In this document: one piece after another, positions 34,028 through 42,164 of the stretch | Layout of the letters: each line of letters starts with the position of its first letter | Position numbering within the stretch: position 1 is the first letter of the stretch | DNA from: Hymenobacter translucens | Lineage (GTDB): Bacteria; Bacteroidota; Bacteroidia; Cytophagales; Hymenobacteraceae | Direction: 5' to 3' | Assembly: GCF_020685205.1 (NCBI RefSeq) | Contig: NZ_JAJERB010000001.1 | Coordinates: 682,001-746,000 of the forward strand | Length of the DNA stretch: 64,000 nt | Program-made: the position numbers and the translations under genes | Notes under the pieces: generated by a model | What the model saw: the letters and a program-made list of their open reading frames with translations, nothing else | Told to the model about the DNA's origin: nothing | Database searches by the model: none

Positions 34028-35815
34028 CTACTCCCGGCCCGGAATCTTCACCCCGCGCTCATCGGCCACCTGCTGGGCCAGCTCGTAGCCGGCGTCGGCG
34101 TGGCGGAAGACGCCCATGCCGGGGTCGGTGGTGAGCACGCGGCGCAGGCGCTCGGCTTTTTCAGGGGTGCCGGTGGCTACTATCACCATACCCGAGTGAG
34201 TGGAGTTGCCGATGCCCACGCCCCCGCCGTTGTGCAGGCTCACCCAGTCGGCGCCGGAGGCCGTGTTGGCCAAGGCGTTGAGCAGGGGCCAGTCGGCTAC
34301 GGCGTCGGAGCCGTCCTTCATGCCTTCGGTTTCGCGGTTGGGCGAGGCCACCGAGCCGCAGTCGAGGTGGTCGCGGCCGATGACGATGGGGGCCGATACT
34401 TCGCCCCGGGCTACGAGGTCGTTGATGACCAGACCGAACTTCTCCCGCTCCCCGTAGCCGAGCCAGCATACCCGGGCGGGCAGGCCGATGAAGGGCACCT
34501 TAGCCTGGGCCTTCTCAATCCAGCGGGCTAGCATCTTGTTGTCGGGGAAGGTTTCGAGCAGGGCGCGGTCAATGCGCAGGATGTCCTGGGGGTCGCCGGA
34601 GAGGGCGCACCAGCGGAACGGGCCTTTGCCCTCGCAGAACAGCGGGCGGATGTAGCCGGGCACGAAGCCGGGGTACAGAAACTGCCCGTTCTCGTCGCGC
34701 ACCTTCAGGCCGCCTTTCTCGGCCTGCCCGCGCAGGTTGTTGCCGTAGTCGAGGGCCACGGCGCCGGCGGCCTGCATGTCGATGATGGCCTGGCAGTGCT
34801 TGATAATGGACGCCAGGGCCTGACGCTTGAACTCGGCCGGGTCAGCGGCGCGCAACGCCAGCACCGCGTCGATGTCGCCCTCGGGGATGTAGTCCATTAG
34901 GTCGTGGGCCGAGGTCTGGTCCGTGACGATATCAACCTGGAAGCCGCGCTTGAGCAGCTCGGGCAGGATGGTAGCCGCGTTGCCGGTCAGGCCCACCGAC
35001 CAGCCGATGCCGTCTTCCTTGCTTTGGGCGCAGATCTGCAGGGCGTGATCGAGGTCCCGGGCCTGGGCGTCGAGGTAGCCTTCCTGCACCTTTTGCTTGA
35101 CGCGGGCGTCGATGGGCTCGATGACGAGGCACACGCCATCGTTCATGGTCACGGCCAGGGGCTGGGCCCCGCTCATGCCGCCGAGGCCGGCCGTGACGGT
35201 AATGGTGCCGCGCAGGGTGCCGCCGAAGTGCTTGTCGGCCACGGCGGCGAAGGTTTCGTAGGTGCCCTGCAGAATGCCCTGGGTGGCAATGTAAATCCAG
35301 GAGCCGGCCGTCATCTGCCCGTACATCATCAGCCCGAGCTTATCCAGCTCGTCGAAGTATTCCTGCGTGCTCCAGGCCGGAACAATGTTGGAGTTGGCAA
35401 TCAGCACCCGCGGGGCGTGGGCCCAGGTACGCAGCACGCCCACGGCCTTGCCGGATTGCACCAGCATGGTTTCGTCGGGCTCCAGGTTTTTCAGGGTCTT
35501 GACGATGGTCTGGTACTCTTTCCAGTTGCGGGCCGCGCGGCCGGCGCCCCCGTACACGATCAGCTCGTCGTACACCAGCGAAACGGCCGGGTCGAGGTTG
35601 TTTTCGAGCATGCGCAGCGCCGCCTCGGCCTCCCAGGTCTTGCAGCGCAGCTCATTGCCGTGCTTTGCTTTCACGGTTTCCTCGGGCTTGTACTCGTAGT
35701 ACATGGGCCGCCCCCCGCTGTTGCGGCTGGCCGTGTTGGTGGTGGCTTTATCGGACTGGCTGTTGGCTTCGAGGTTGAGCTCGGGCGTTTCGAGGGAAGC
35801 GGGGTGCTGGGACAT
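34028..35815 (-). CDS. hutU: urocanate hydratase
   Basis: HutU converts urocanate to imidazolone propionate using tightly bound NAD+, the second step of histidine degradation. The 595-aa protein shows family blocks throughout: [37 protein letters not shown], the NAD-binding [52 protein letters not shown] with the conserved catalytic-region cysteine, and [16 protein letters not shown]. Its length exceeds typical HutU (about 555) by an N-terminal Ser/Thr/Asn-rich extension of about 35 residues. A TATATTCG box at 35857-35850 (minus strand) may be its -7 element. Confidence 0.96.
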   Translation of the reverse strand: MSQHPASLETPELNLEANSQSDKATTNTASRNSGGRPMYYEYKPEETVKAKHGNELRCKTWEAEAALRMLENNLDPAVSLVYDELIVYGGAGRAARNWKEYQTIVKTLKNLEPDETMLVQSGKAVGVLRTWAHAPRVLIANSNIVPAWSTQEYFDELDKLGLMMYGQMTAGSWIYIATQGILQGTYETFAAVADKHFGGTLRGTITVTAGLGGMSGAQPLAVTMNDGVCLVIEPIDARVKQKVQEGYLDAQARDLDHALQICAQSKEDGIGWSVGLTGNAATILPELLKRGFQVDIVTDQTSAHDLMDYIPEGDIDAVLALRAADPAEFKRQALASIIKHCQAIIDMQAAGAVALDYGNNLRGQAEKGGLKVRDENGQFLYPGFVPGYIRPLFCEGKGPFRWCALSGDPQDILRIDRALLETFPDNKMLARWIEKAQAKVPFIGLPARVCWLGYGEREKFGLVINDLVARGEVSAPIVIGRDHLDCGSVASPNRETEGMKDGSDAVADWPLLNALANTASGADWVSLHNGGGVGIGNSTHSGMVIVATGTPEKAERLRRVLTTDPGMGVFRHADAGYELAQQVADERGVKIPGRE

Positions 35816-36168
35816 GGATAGGAAGGCGGGATGGGAATGGGTAGAGGGGCGAATATAGGATTTTCAGTTCGTGCCCGGCACTTTTTTCCCGGTCCGGGCC
35901 AGCCCACCGGACCAGTGCCGGCTTCGACGTCCGGCTTGCAAAACTCCCGGTGAATTCGCCGGATACACCGGAAAGAAAGGCATGGACACAAGCTAAGCTC
36001 AACATTAGATCCGTCCTACCAGACAACCCAACTGACGAGCTTATCGGCATGCCGTCATTTTTTTTTCATAAAAGCGGGTTACCCTGCCGTGAGTCTGGTA
36101 TAAAGCCCACAGATGCCCTTACCGGGGCAATCACCTTATCCAACACCTCCACCAACCATTACCTGATC
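35816..36168. other. intergenic region between hutU and the repeat lipoprotein
   Basis: A divergent spacer of 353 bp. It contains a possible hutU -7 element (35857-35850) and a T9 run near 36060. I see no gene or clear hairpin. Confidence 0.4.
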
Positions 36169-36501
36169 ATGAAAAAGGTTCTTTTCCTCGCTCTGGCTGC
36201 GGCCTCCTTCACTTTCGCCTCCTGCGGCAGCAACCAGTCGGAAAACGCCGGCGGCACCGAGGGCGCTACCACGGCCGGCACTGAGGCTGGCACCGAGTCC
36301 GGCGACATGGGCTCCGACGCTGGCATGAACTCCGACACCACGATGAGCGGTGGCACCACGGCCGGTACTACTGCTGGCACCACCGCTGGTGGCGACATGG
36401 GCACGACTTCCGGCACCACGGCCGGTGGCACGACCACGGGCACCACGGCTGGCACGACGGCCAGCGGTACCACCGCTGGTGGCACCACGAGCGGTCAGTA
36501 A
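36169..36501 (+). CDS. small Thr/Gly-repeat lipoprotein
   Basis: A 110-aa lipoprotein. Signal MKKVLFLALAAASFTFASC with lipobox cysteine C19; the mature part (about 90 aa) consists almost only of Gly, Thr, Ala, Ser, Asp and Met in TTAG-like tandem units (TTAGTTAGTTAGG, TSGTTAGGTTTGTTAG). There are no aromatics or hydrophobic core, so it is probably unstructured, perhaps a surface spacer or calcium-poor filler. At DNA level this is an imperfect tandem repeat (36355-36495) prone to length change. A strong terminator follows. Confidence 0.75.
   Translation: MKKVLFLALAAASFTFASCGSNQSENAGGTEGATTAGTEAGTESGDMGSDAGMNSDTTMSGGTTAGTTAGTTAGGDMGTTSGTTAGGTTTGTTAGTTASGTTAGGTTSGQ
36355..36495 (+). repeat. imperfect tandem repeat inside the lipoprotein gene
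   Basis: Multiple degenerate copies of the 12-bp unit ACCACGGCTGGC/ACCACCGCTGGT encode TTAG. Unit variation at third positions shows selection on the protein repeat, or old expansion. Confidence 0.7.
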
Positions 36502-36524
36502 GCTGACCCGGCATTGTTTTGAAG

Positions 36525-36555
36525 AAAGCCCCTTGTCTGACAAGGGGCTTTTTTG
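36525..36555 (+). terminator. intrinsic terminator
   Basis: AAAGCCCCTTG pairs with CAAGGGGCTTT around TCTGA, followed by a run of T. It lies 24 bp after the stop of the repeat lipoprotein. Confidence 0.85.
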
Positions 36556-36640
36556 TTTTAGATCAGGCGGTCAAATCGAATTGTTTCTATCCTCCGGCCG
36601 GAATCTGCGTACCCCCTGCTGTACCAAACGTCAAACTGCA

Positions 36641-37720
36641 ATGCAACAGGTAGCCGCTGGCGTCACCCAGCTTCAGATTCAACGCTTCGTCAACCTTTAT
36701 TTCGTCGAAACCACCACCCGCGGAGAGTGGGTGCTGGTGGACACCGGCCTGCCCGGTCACGCCAAGGACATCATTGCTGCCGCCAACCAGCTGTTTTACG
36801 TCGGCACGACCCCGGTCGCCATTCTGCTGACCCACGGGCATATGGACCACGCCGGCAACGCCCAGGAGCTGTCGGAGCACTGGAACGTGCCGGTGTATGC
36901 CCACCGGCTGGAGCTGACTTTTCTGACCGGCAAGGCCGTGTACCCGCCCGCCGACCCTACCGTGGGTGGCTCCCTGGGTTTCGCCAGCCGCTTTTTTCCG
37001 CCTCAGAGCTTTAACCTGAGCCGCGTGCAGGCCCTGCCCGAAGGCGCCGAGGTGCCGTACCTGCCCGGCTGGCAGATGATCCACGTACCGGGCCATGCTC
37101 CCGGACAGGTGGCCCTGTTCCGCACCGAAGACAAAACCCTGCTCGGCGCCGACGCCTTTGCCACCGCCTGCCACGACTCCATTCCCTCCCTGATGCTGCA
37201 GCTGCCCAAGATCAGCCGGGCCGGCACCCCGTTCAACTACGACTGGGAAGCCACCCACGCCTCGGTGGTAGAGCTGGCCAATCTGGAGCCCAATGCTATT
37301 GGCTGCGGCCACGGCCCGGTGATTACGGGCCCGGAAGCTGCCGCCGGCCTCACCCGGCTGGCCCGCAACTTCCCGGTGCCCGCTCAGGGCCGCTACGTAG
37401 CCCAGCCCGCCCGCACCGACGCCGACGGCGTGCAGTTCGTACCGCCCGAAGTACCCGACACCCTGCCCCGCAGCCTGGCAGTCGTCGGAATTGGCGCCGC
37501 CGTAATCGGTCTGGCGGCGCTGCTGACCAGCCAGCGCCGCACCAGGCGCGCCACACGCTACGTGCCCGGTCCGCGCTACAACGCCGACCTCGACGAAGGC
37601 TACTACTCCGGCTACGGCACCGGCTCCCGGCAAACCCACTCCGGTTCCCATGGGCACCGGGTTGTCACGGGCCCCGGCCCCAGCCGGCCCGACTGGCGCC
37701 GCGGTGGCGTAGGAAGCTGA
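36641..37720 (+). CDS. MBL-fold hydrolase with C-terminal membrane anchor
   Basis: 359 aa. Residues 1-235 are a metallo-beta-lactamase domain: VLVDTGLPGHAKDI, zinc motif LLTHGHMDH (H65, H67, D69, H70), IHVPGHAPGQVALF, LLGADAF and the distal GCGHGPV. A Pro-rich spacer (about 250-285) leads to one transmembrane helix (SLAVVGIGAAVIGLAALLT, about 287-305). A basic, Tyr/Gly/Ser-rich tail of about 50 residues completes it. The domain order suggests the enzyme is tethered to the inner membrane. Substrate unknown. Confidence 0.85.
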   Translation: MQQVAAGVTQLQIQRFVNLYFVETTTRGEWVLVDTGLPGHAKDIIAAANQLFYVGTTPVAILLTHGHMDHAGNAQELSEHWNVPVYAHRLELTFLTGKAVYPPADPTVGGSLGFASRFFPPQSFNLSRVQALPEGAEVPYLPGWQMIHVPGHAPGQVALFRTEDKTLLGADAFATACHDSIPSLMLQLPKISRAGTPFNYDWEATHASVVELANLEPNAIGCGHGPVITGPEAAAGLTRLARNFPVPAQGRYVAQPARTDADGVQFVPPEVPDTLPRSLAVVGIGAAVIGLAALLTSQRRTRRATRYVPGPRYNADLDEGYYSGYGTGSRQTHSGSHGHRVVTGPGPSRPDWRRGGVGS

Positions 37721-37727
37721 TTTTCTA

Positions 37728-37946
37728 AGGAGTTAGGAGCTGCTGCGCAGGAGTTAGTAGCCGGGAGTATGAAAGTTAAAAATCATCCTGACTTTCGGCA
37801 AAACTGTTGATGAGTATTCGGCCCGTTTATGCAAAAGGCACCACCTCAGCCGAGGTGGTGCCTTTTGCTTGAGTATGGTCCTGGATTCTGAAGCCAGACG
37901 TCAGAGAGCCAGTTGGCAACTTATGATTCTAACTCCTGACTCACAG
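37728..37946. repeat. intergenic inverted-repeat element built on a GGAGTTAG word
   Basis: GGAGTTAG occurs twice on the left (37729-37736 and 37750-37757); the inverse CTAACTCCTG occurs at 37929-37938, with 10-bp perfect arms (37748-37757 and 37929-37938). A strong terminator sits in the middle. It lies between convergent genes. Confidence 0.45.
37831..37868. terminator. bidirectional intrinsic terminator
   Basis: A 17-bp perfect stem (37831-37847 with 37852-37868) around AGCC, with A/T tracts in the arms, between convergent genes. Confidence 0.85.
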
Positions 37947-37963
37947 CTTCTACCACCTGCCTA

Positions 37964-38764
37964 TCATTCCGTTCCGCGCTTGATGGTGATACCGCCGTTG
38001 GTGGTGACGGCACGAATCGGGGAGCCGCCTTTGCCCAGGGCCACGGCTATTTCGCGGCCGACTTTGCCTTTCACGTCGGTGGGGAAGTCGGTGCTGATGG
38101 GGCCACGCACGGTGCTGCTGAACAGCTCGGCGGAGTAGTCGGCGGGGATTTTCCAGCTGATGCCCCCGTTGGTTGTCGTTACGTCGAGGCCCTTGCCCTC
38201 CCACTTGCGGCCGTTAAGGGTGATGCTGAGTCCCCCGTTCTTGGTGCTGCCCTTCACGTCGCCGCCCGTGCCCACAATGCTTACCCCGCCGTTCTGAGCC
38301 TCGAACGTGACTAGCCCCTTTACCCCGTCGAGGCTGATGCCGCCGTTCTGAGTTTTTAATGCCAGGGCCATCTTCTCCGGTACCAGCAGCTCGTAGCTTA
38401 CTGCCCAGTTGTCGCCGGCCGTCGAAGTAGCCCGCATCGTGCCGTCCACGGTGTTGACGTGCACGGCAGCAGCCGTTGACCGGGCAGCAGCCTCATCCGC
38501 GCCCCAGGTCTGTACCCGGGCCCGCACCTTTACTTCCGACCCCGGATAGCTGCGCACCGCGATGCCGCCGTTCTTGCCGCCATCCACCGTCAGGGGCCCC
38601 GACTTAGGTACCTTCAGGCTGAAGTCGCGGGTTTCGCAGTGCTGCTTGTTGTCGCTGAAGTTGTACTTGTGCTCGTCGCAGGACGATTTGAAGGCGGGCG
38701 CGGTCTGGCCGGCGGCGGTGAGGGTGGCGGCTCCGAAAGCCAGGAGGGTGAGCAGGTTTTTCAT
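37964..38764 (-). CDS. DUF4097-type secreted beta-helix protein
   Basis: A 266-aa exported protein (signal MKNLLTLLAFGAATLTAAGQ) with repeated N-G-G-I/V/L units: KNGGIAVRSYPG, QNGGISLDGVKG, QNGGVSIVGTGG, KNGGLSITLNG, TNGGISWKIP, TNGGITIKRG. This is the DUF4097/beta-strand-repeat signature that folds into a right-handed beta-helix-like stack. Its biochemical role is unknown; relatives often sit in envelope-stress or anti-sigma contexts. A perfect palindrome (38835-38848) lies 71 bp upstream. Confidence 0.85.
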   Translation of the reverse strand: MKNLLTLLAFGAATLTAAGQTAPAFKSSCDEHKYNFSDNKQHCETRDFSLKVPKSGPLTVDGGKNGGIAVRSYPGSEVKVRARVQTWGADEAAARSTAAAVHVNTVDGTMRATSTAGDNWAVSYELLVPEKMALALKTQNGGISLDGVKGLVTFEAQNGGVSIVGTGGDVKGSTKNGGLSITLNGRKWEGKGLDVTTTNGGISWKIPADYSAELFSSTVRGPISTDFPTDVKGKVGREIAVALGKGGSPIRAVTTNGGITIKRGTE

Positions 38765-38834
38765 GGTAGGAAAGAAAGTTTAGGGTGAATTTTCCCAATG
38801 GATGAGCACCTGCGCAACAAGGTTGCTTCCATCA

Positions 38835-38848
38835 ACGAAATATTTCGT
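38835..38848. promoter_or_regulatory. candidate operator, perfect 14-bp palindrome
   Basis: ACGAAATATTTCGT lies 71 bp upstream of the DUF4097 gene start and 54 bp beyond the hutG stop. It shares the CGAAATAT core with the palindrome at 24816-24832. Confidence 0.45.
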
Positions 38849-38901
38849 ACTTCTTTCGAAAAAACTTTTAAAACCTCCTTTAGAGCTAGTTGCGGGACCT
38901 T

Positions 38902-39816
38902 CTATCGTTTCACCAGCTTTGCCGCGACCCCGGTCAGGAAGGCAGAAACGATAGTAGCCCCCAGGCGGGCAGTCTGGTTGTCGCGGTCGTAGATGGGGTT
39001 CAGCTCCACTACTTCAAACAACTGCACCCCGGGGTTGCAACCGGCCAGGAAAGCGGCTTCCACCGCCTGCCGGGGCGTGAAGCCGTCGGCGCTGGGCGCC
39101 GAAACCGCTGGAGCGTATGCTTCAGCGCAGCCATCGATATCGAAGCTGACAAAGGCCGGGCCGGCGGCCGTGGCGCGCGTCAGGGCCCGGTTTATATACA
39201 GCGACATACCGTCCTGCTGCACATGGGCCAGGGGCACGATGGTCGCCTGCTGCTGGTGCAGAAAGTCAATATCCTCCTTGGTGTTGAGGTTGGAGTGCAG
39301 GCCAAGCTCGGTAAACCGGGACCCAGCCAGCACGCCTTCCCGCAGCAGCTTGCCGAACGGGGTGCCGCTGCTGATAAGGGGCTTGTCCTTCACGTCGGCG
39401 TGGGCATCGAGGTTGATGCCGCCGACCGGGCGTCCATTCTCCGCATCCGACAGGCCCCGCACGGTGGAGTAGGTGCCGTCGTGGGAGCCGCCCAGCACCA
39501 CAACCCGGGGATACTGCCGGAGCAGCTCCCCGAGGCGACGGCGGATGGTGGCGTGGTTCTGCTCGTGGTAGGGCAGGCTGAGGTCCAGGTCGCCGGCGTC
39601 GGCGATGCGCAGGGTGCCGAGGTCCACGTCGTGCTCGAGGTTGTAGGTTTTGTGGTAGCGGCGCAGCTCCCGGCGAATGGCGCCCGGGGCATGCACTGCC
39701 CCGGCCCGGCCCCCTTCGAGCACGGTGCCAAAATCGAGGGGCAACCCAACGAGGCAGACATCGGCCTGGGGCAGCTGATCGGCAGGAAAAATGAGCTCAC
39801 GCAGAAACTGGGGCAT
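38902..39816 (-). CDS. hutG: formimidoylglutamase (arginase/agmatinase superfamily)
   Basis: A 304-aa ureohydrolase-fold enzyme with all manganese-site motifs: GGSHDG, NLDAHADV and SFDIDGCAEAYAP. In the context of hutU and hutI in the same window, formimidoylglutamase (formiminoglutamate to glutamate and formamide, the last step of histidine degradation) is the best call; agmatinase or arginase cannot be fully excluded from motifs alone. The N-terminus MPQFLRELIFPADQLPQADVC from ATG 39816 is used. The gene is minus-strand like the other hut genes but is not in an operon with them. Confidence 0.82.
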   Translation of the reverse strand: MPQFLRELIFPADQLPQADVCLVGLPLDFGTVLEGGRAGAVHAPGAIRRELRRYHKTYNLEHDVDLGTLRIADAGDLDLSLPYHEQNHATIRRRLGELLRQYPRVVVLGGSHDGTYSTVRGLSDAENGRPVGGINLDAHADVKDKPLISSGTPFGKLLREGVLAGSRFTELGLHSNLNTKEDIDFLHQQQATIVPLAHVQQDGMSLYINRALTRATAAGPAFVSFDIDGCAEAYAPAVSAPSADGFTPRQAVEAAFLAGCNPGVQLFEVVELNPIYDRDNQTARLGATIVSAFLTGVAAKLVKR

Positions 39817-40043
39817 GGAATTGGCAGGCAAAGGTGGGGCGGCAAGTTACGCGCCGGCTGTCAGAGCAAAAGCCGATTTACCGCGCGAAGCCCCGGCTGC
39901 GCGTGTCGTTGCCCGTTGCGGACCTGACGAATTCGTTTGGGTGCCGACGCGATGCGGAGCCGGGGATTCGCGCTTCTGCTCAGCTGCGCTTTCAAGCCAT
40001 ACTTTTCCCAGCCTTACTTTTACTTTTCCAACCCCGCTTTCCT

Positions 40044-40529
40044 ATGCGCCTCCTGCTGCTGCCTTTGCTCCTGTTCAGTTTCTTCCTCTCCCCTGCCCAG
40101 GCCCAGGTGAAGCCGGCTCCTAAAAAGCCGGTCAGAGCTGCTGCGGCCAAGACACCGGCCAAGCCCAAGGCCGCAGCAGCTTCGTTTTACACCACCTACC
40201 GCTACCAGACCTACACCGTGTTTGAAAGCAGCGGGGAAGCCACGCAGGTGGAAGGCGTGGGCGGCACGCTGACCCTACAGCCCGGTGGCACCTACCAGAA
40301 GCGCCTGCAGCTGGGCAGCCTCAACGGCCCCATGCGCTTCGACCAGGACGGGCGCTACCGCATCAGCGGCGACAGTATCCGCTTCGACTACACCGACCGG
40401 CAGGGCGTGGCCAAGCGCTACGGGGGCACCTTTCAGGTTGCGCCCAACACCCGGCAGCTGACTATCACCATCAACGAAACCGGAGCCGGCAACAAAGGCG
40501 TGTACACCCTGGCCCCGGTCCTGTACTAA
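40044..40529 (+). CDS. secreted lipocalin-like small protein
   Basis: A 161-aa exported protein: signal MRLLLLPLLLFSFFLSPAQAQ, a Lys/Ala/Pro-rich spacer (about 22-45), then a single domain of about 115 aa with alternating strands (GGTLTLQPGGTYQKRLQLG, GRYRISGDSIRFDYTDRQG, RQLTITINETGAGNKGVYTL). This resembles small lipocalin-like beta-barrels of Bacteroidota. Function unknown. It is divergent from hutG. Confidence 0.65.
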   Translation: MRLLLLPLLLFSFFLSPAQAQVKPAPKKPVRAAAAKTPAKPKAAAASFYTTYRYQTYTVFESSGEATQVEGVGGTLTLQPGGTYQKRLQLGSLNGPMRFDQDGRYRISGDSIRFDYTDRQGVAKRYGGTFQVAPNTRQLTITINETGAGNKGVYTLAPVLY

Positions 40530-40552
40530 ACAAGTGGAAACCCGGGCTCAGA

Positions 40553-40583
40553 TTGCGCCTGCCCGGCCTTTCTGCTAACTTGC
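40553..40583 (+). promoter_or_regulatory. promoter of yebC
   Basis: TTG (40553-40555), a 20-bp spacer and TAACTTGC (40576-40583) fit the Bacteroidota promoter with a shortened T run. The ATG is 67 bp downstream. Confidence 0.4.
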
Positions 40584-40649
40584 CACCCCTTCCGGGCATT
40601 CCCCCTGCCGGCTGGTTCACAAATTCATCATTTCACAAATTCACCATAG

Positions 40650-41384
40650 ATGGGAAGAGCGTTTGAATTCCGCAAAGGCCGTAAAATGAAGCGCTGGGAC
40701 AAGATGTCCAAGGACTTTACCCGCATCGGCCGGGAAATCGTGATGGCCGTGAAGGAAAGCGGCCCCAACCCCGATACCAACTCCCGCCTGCGCACGGCCA
40801 TGCAGAACGCCAAGGGCGTGAACATGCCCAAAGACCGCGTGGAAGCCGCTATTAAGCGGGCCAGCAGCAAAGAAGAAAAAGACTACCAGGAAGTGGTGTA
40901 CGAAGGGTACGCGCCCCACGGCGTGGCCATCGTAGTGGAAACCGCTACCGACAACCCCGTGCGCACCGTGGCCAACGTGCGGATGTACTTCAACCGCGGC
41001 AACGGCGCCCTGGGCACCGCCGGCTCGTCTGACTTCACCTTTACCCGCAAGGGCGTATTCAAGCTGGCCGCCGAAGGCCTGGACCGCGACGAGCTGGAGC
41101 TCGAGCTGATTGACTTCGGCGCCGACGACATCTACGAAGACCAGGAAGAAGACGAGCAGGGCAACGTGAAAGACCTTATCGTGGTGGAAACCGCCTTCAG
41201 CGACTTCGGCCAGATGCAGAAAGCCCTGGAAGAGCGCCACCTCAACGTCATCAGCGCCCAGCTGCAGCGCGTGCCCAACACCACCGTGACCCTGGAAGGC
41301 GAGCAGCTGGAAGAGGTGATGAACCTGATTGAGAAGTTCGAGGAGGACGACGACGTGCAGGCCGTGTACCACACTCTCGGCTAG
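40650..41384 (+). CDS. yebC: YebC/PmpR family regulator
   Basis: A 244-aa YebC-family protein: MGRAFEFRKGRKMKRWDKMSK N-terminus, NSRLRTAMQNAKGVNMPKDRVEAAIKRA, YEGYAPHGVAIVVETATDNPVRT, and a C-terminal domain ending EEDDDVQAVYHTL. Members bind DNA as transcription regulators; some act on the ribosome to relieve stalling at proline stretches. Which role applies cannot be told from sequence. It is monocistronic with its own promoter and terminator. Confidence 0.93.
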   Translation: MGRAFEFRKGRKMKRWDKMSKDFTRIGREIVMAVKESGPNPDTNSRLRTAMQNAKGVNMPKDRVEAAIKRASSKEEKDYQEVVYEGYAPHGVAIVVETATDNPVRTVANVRMYFNRGNGALGTAGSSDFTFTRKGVFKLAAEGLDRDELELELIDFGADDIYEDQEEDEQGNVKDLIVVETAFSDFGQMQKALEERHLNVISAQLQRVPNTTVTLEGEQLEEVMNLIEKFEEDDDVQAVYHTLG

Positions 41385-41427
41385 CTTTGAACCTGACGGG
41401 CCCCGCATTCGCCCTGTAACGCACACG

Positions 41428-41461
41428 CGCGGGCCGCTCCGGTTGGGGCGGCCCGCGTTTT
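41428..41461 (+). terminator. intrinsic terminator of yebC
   Basis: A perfect 10-bp GC stem (41428-41437 with 41448-41457), 10-nt loop, then TTTT. Confidence 0.85.
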
Positions 41462-41530
41462 ACTTCTATACCGCCCTTCACCATTCCGGCTTCCGGCTAC
41501 CTACTTCCTGATAAGACTGTTTCTTCTCTC

Positions 41531-41647
41531 GTGCTGCTCCACAGCGTTGCCGCCCGGGCCCAGCAAGCCGAGCTGCAGGCCTTGCTGCAAAAGGAAAACG
41601 GAACCGGCATTCAACTGGTGATGCAGTGGCTGGCCGAAGAAAAGTAG
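41531..41647 (+). other. short orphan reading frame, possibly a gene fragment
   Basis: A 38-codon frame from GTG 41531 (VLLHSVAARAQQAELQALLQ, ending VMQWLAEEK) in the 317-bp gap between yebC and the SMR gene. It looks like the C-terminal helix of a longer protein, but no ATG or upstream remainder is present. Weak. Confidence 0.15.
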
Positions 41648-41701
41648 GCCCGCCGGGCTGCGTTTTACCGGTACCCTTCCTTTCACTTCTGCCCTCTAAC
41701 C

Positions 41702-42031
41702 ATGAACTGGGTTTATCTGATTATTGGTGGCTTCTGCGAAATTGGCTTTGCGGCCTGTATGGGCAAGGCCCGGGAAGCCAACGGTGGCACGGCCCTGCTC
41801 TGGTGGGTGGGCTTTGCCGCCTTCCTCACCCTGAGCATGTACCTGCTCTACCGCGCCACGCTCACCCTGCCTATCGGCACGGCCTATGCCGTCTGGACGG
41901 GCATTGGAGCGGTGGGCTCCGTGGTCGTGGGTATCCTGATTTTCAAAGAGCCGGCCACGTTCTGGCGGCTGTTTTTTCTGTTCACGCTGATCTGCTCGAT
42001 CCTGGGACTGAAGGCAGTGACAAACGCCTGA
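41702..42031 (+). CDS. small multidrug resistance (SMR) transporter, Gdx/SugE-like
   Basis: A 109-aa four-helix proton antiporter of the SMR family. The membrane-embedded glutamate E13 (FCEIGFAACM) is the proton/substrate site. Helix 3 has LPIGTAYAVWTGIGAVGSVVVG with the family's GxxxG packing motif, and helix 4 is LFFLFTLICSILGLKAV. The sequence leans to the guanidinium-exporter (Gdx) side rather than EmrE, but this is not decisive. It works as a dual-topology dimer in the inner membrane. No riboswitch of the guanidine type was recognised upstream. Confidence 0.88.
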   Translation: MNWVYLIIGGFCEIGFAACMGKAREANGGTALLWWVGFAAFLTLSMYLLYRATLTLPIGTAYAVWTGIGAVGSVVVGILIFKEPATFWRLFFLFTLICSILGLKAVTNA

Positions 42032-42164
42032 GCGTATTCTAAAGGCCGATCAGCTTATCGGTCAACAATAGGAACCTGGCGGTATCTTATAATCCGATGA
42101 CAAGGTTTAGCTATAGTTAAGCTACCTTTCAACCTATTTCAGTTTTAGCCCACTACGTACCGGT

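Noticed and set aside
36159..36488. Valine/proline-rich minus-strand frame opposite the repeat lipoprotein
   Set aside because: It is the complement of a tandem repeat; the plus strand has a proper lipoprotein signal and terminator.
38798..38992. 64-codon plus-strand frame overlapping the hutG end
   Set aside because: It runs through a regulatory palindrome and into antisense hutG; the product has no protein-like features beyond the first 30 residues.
41648..41701. Guanidine riboswitch before the SMR gene
   Set aside because: The spacer is too short and shows none of the expected hairpin motifs.
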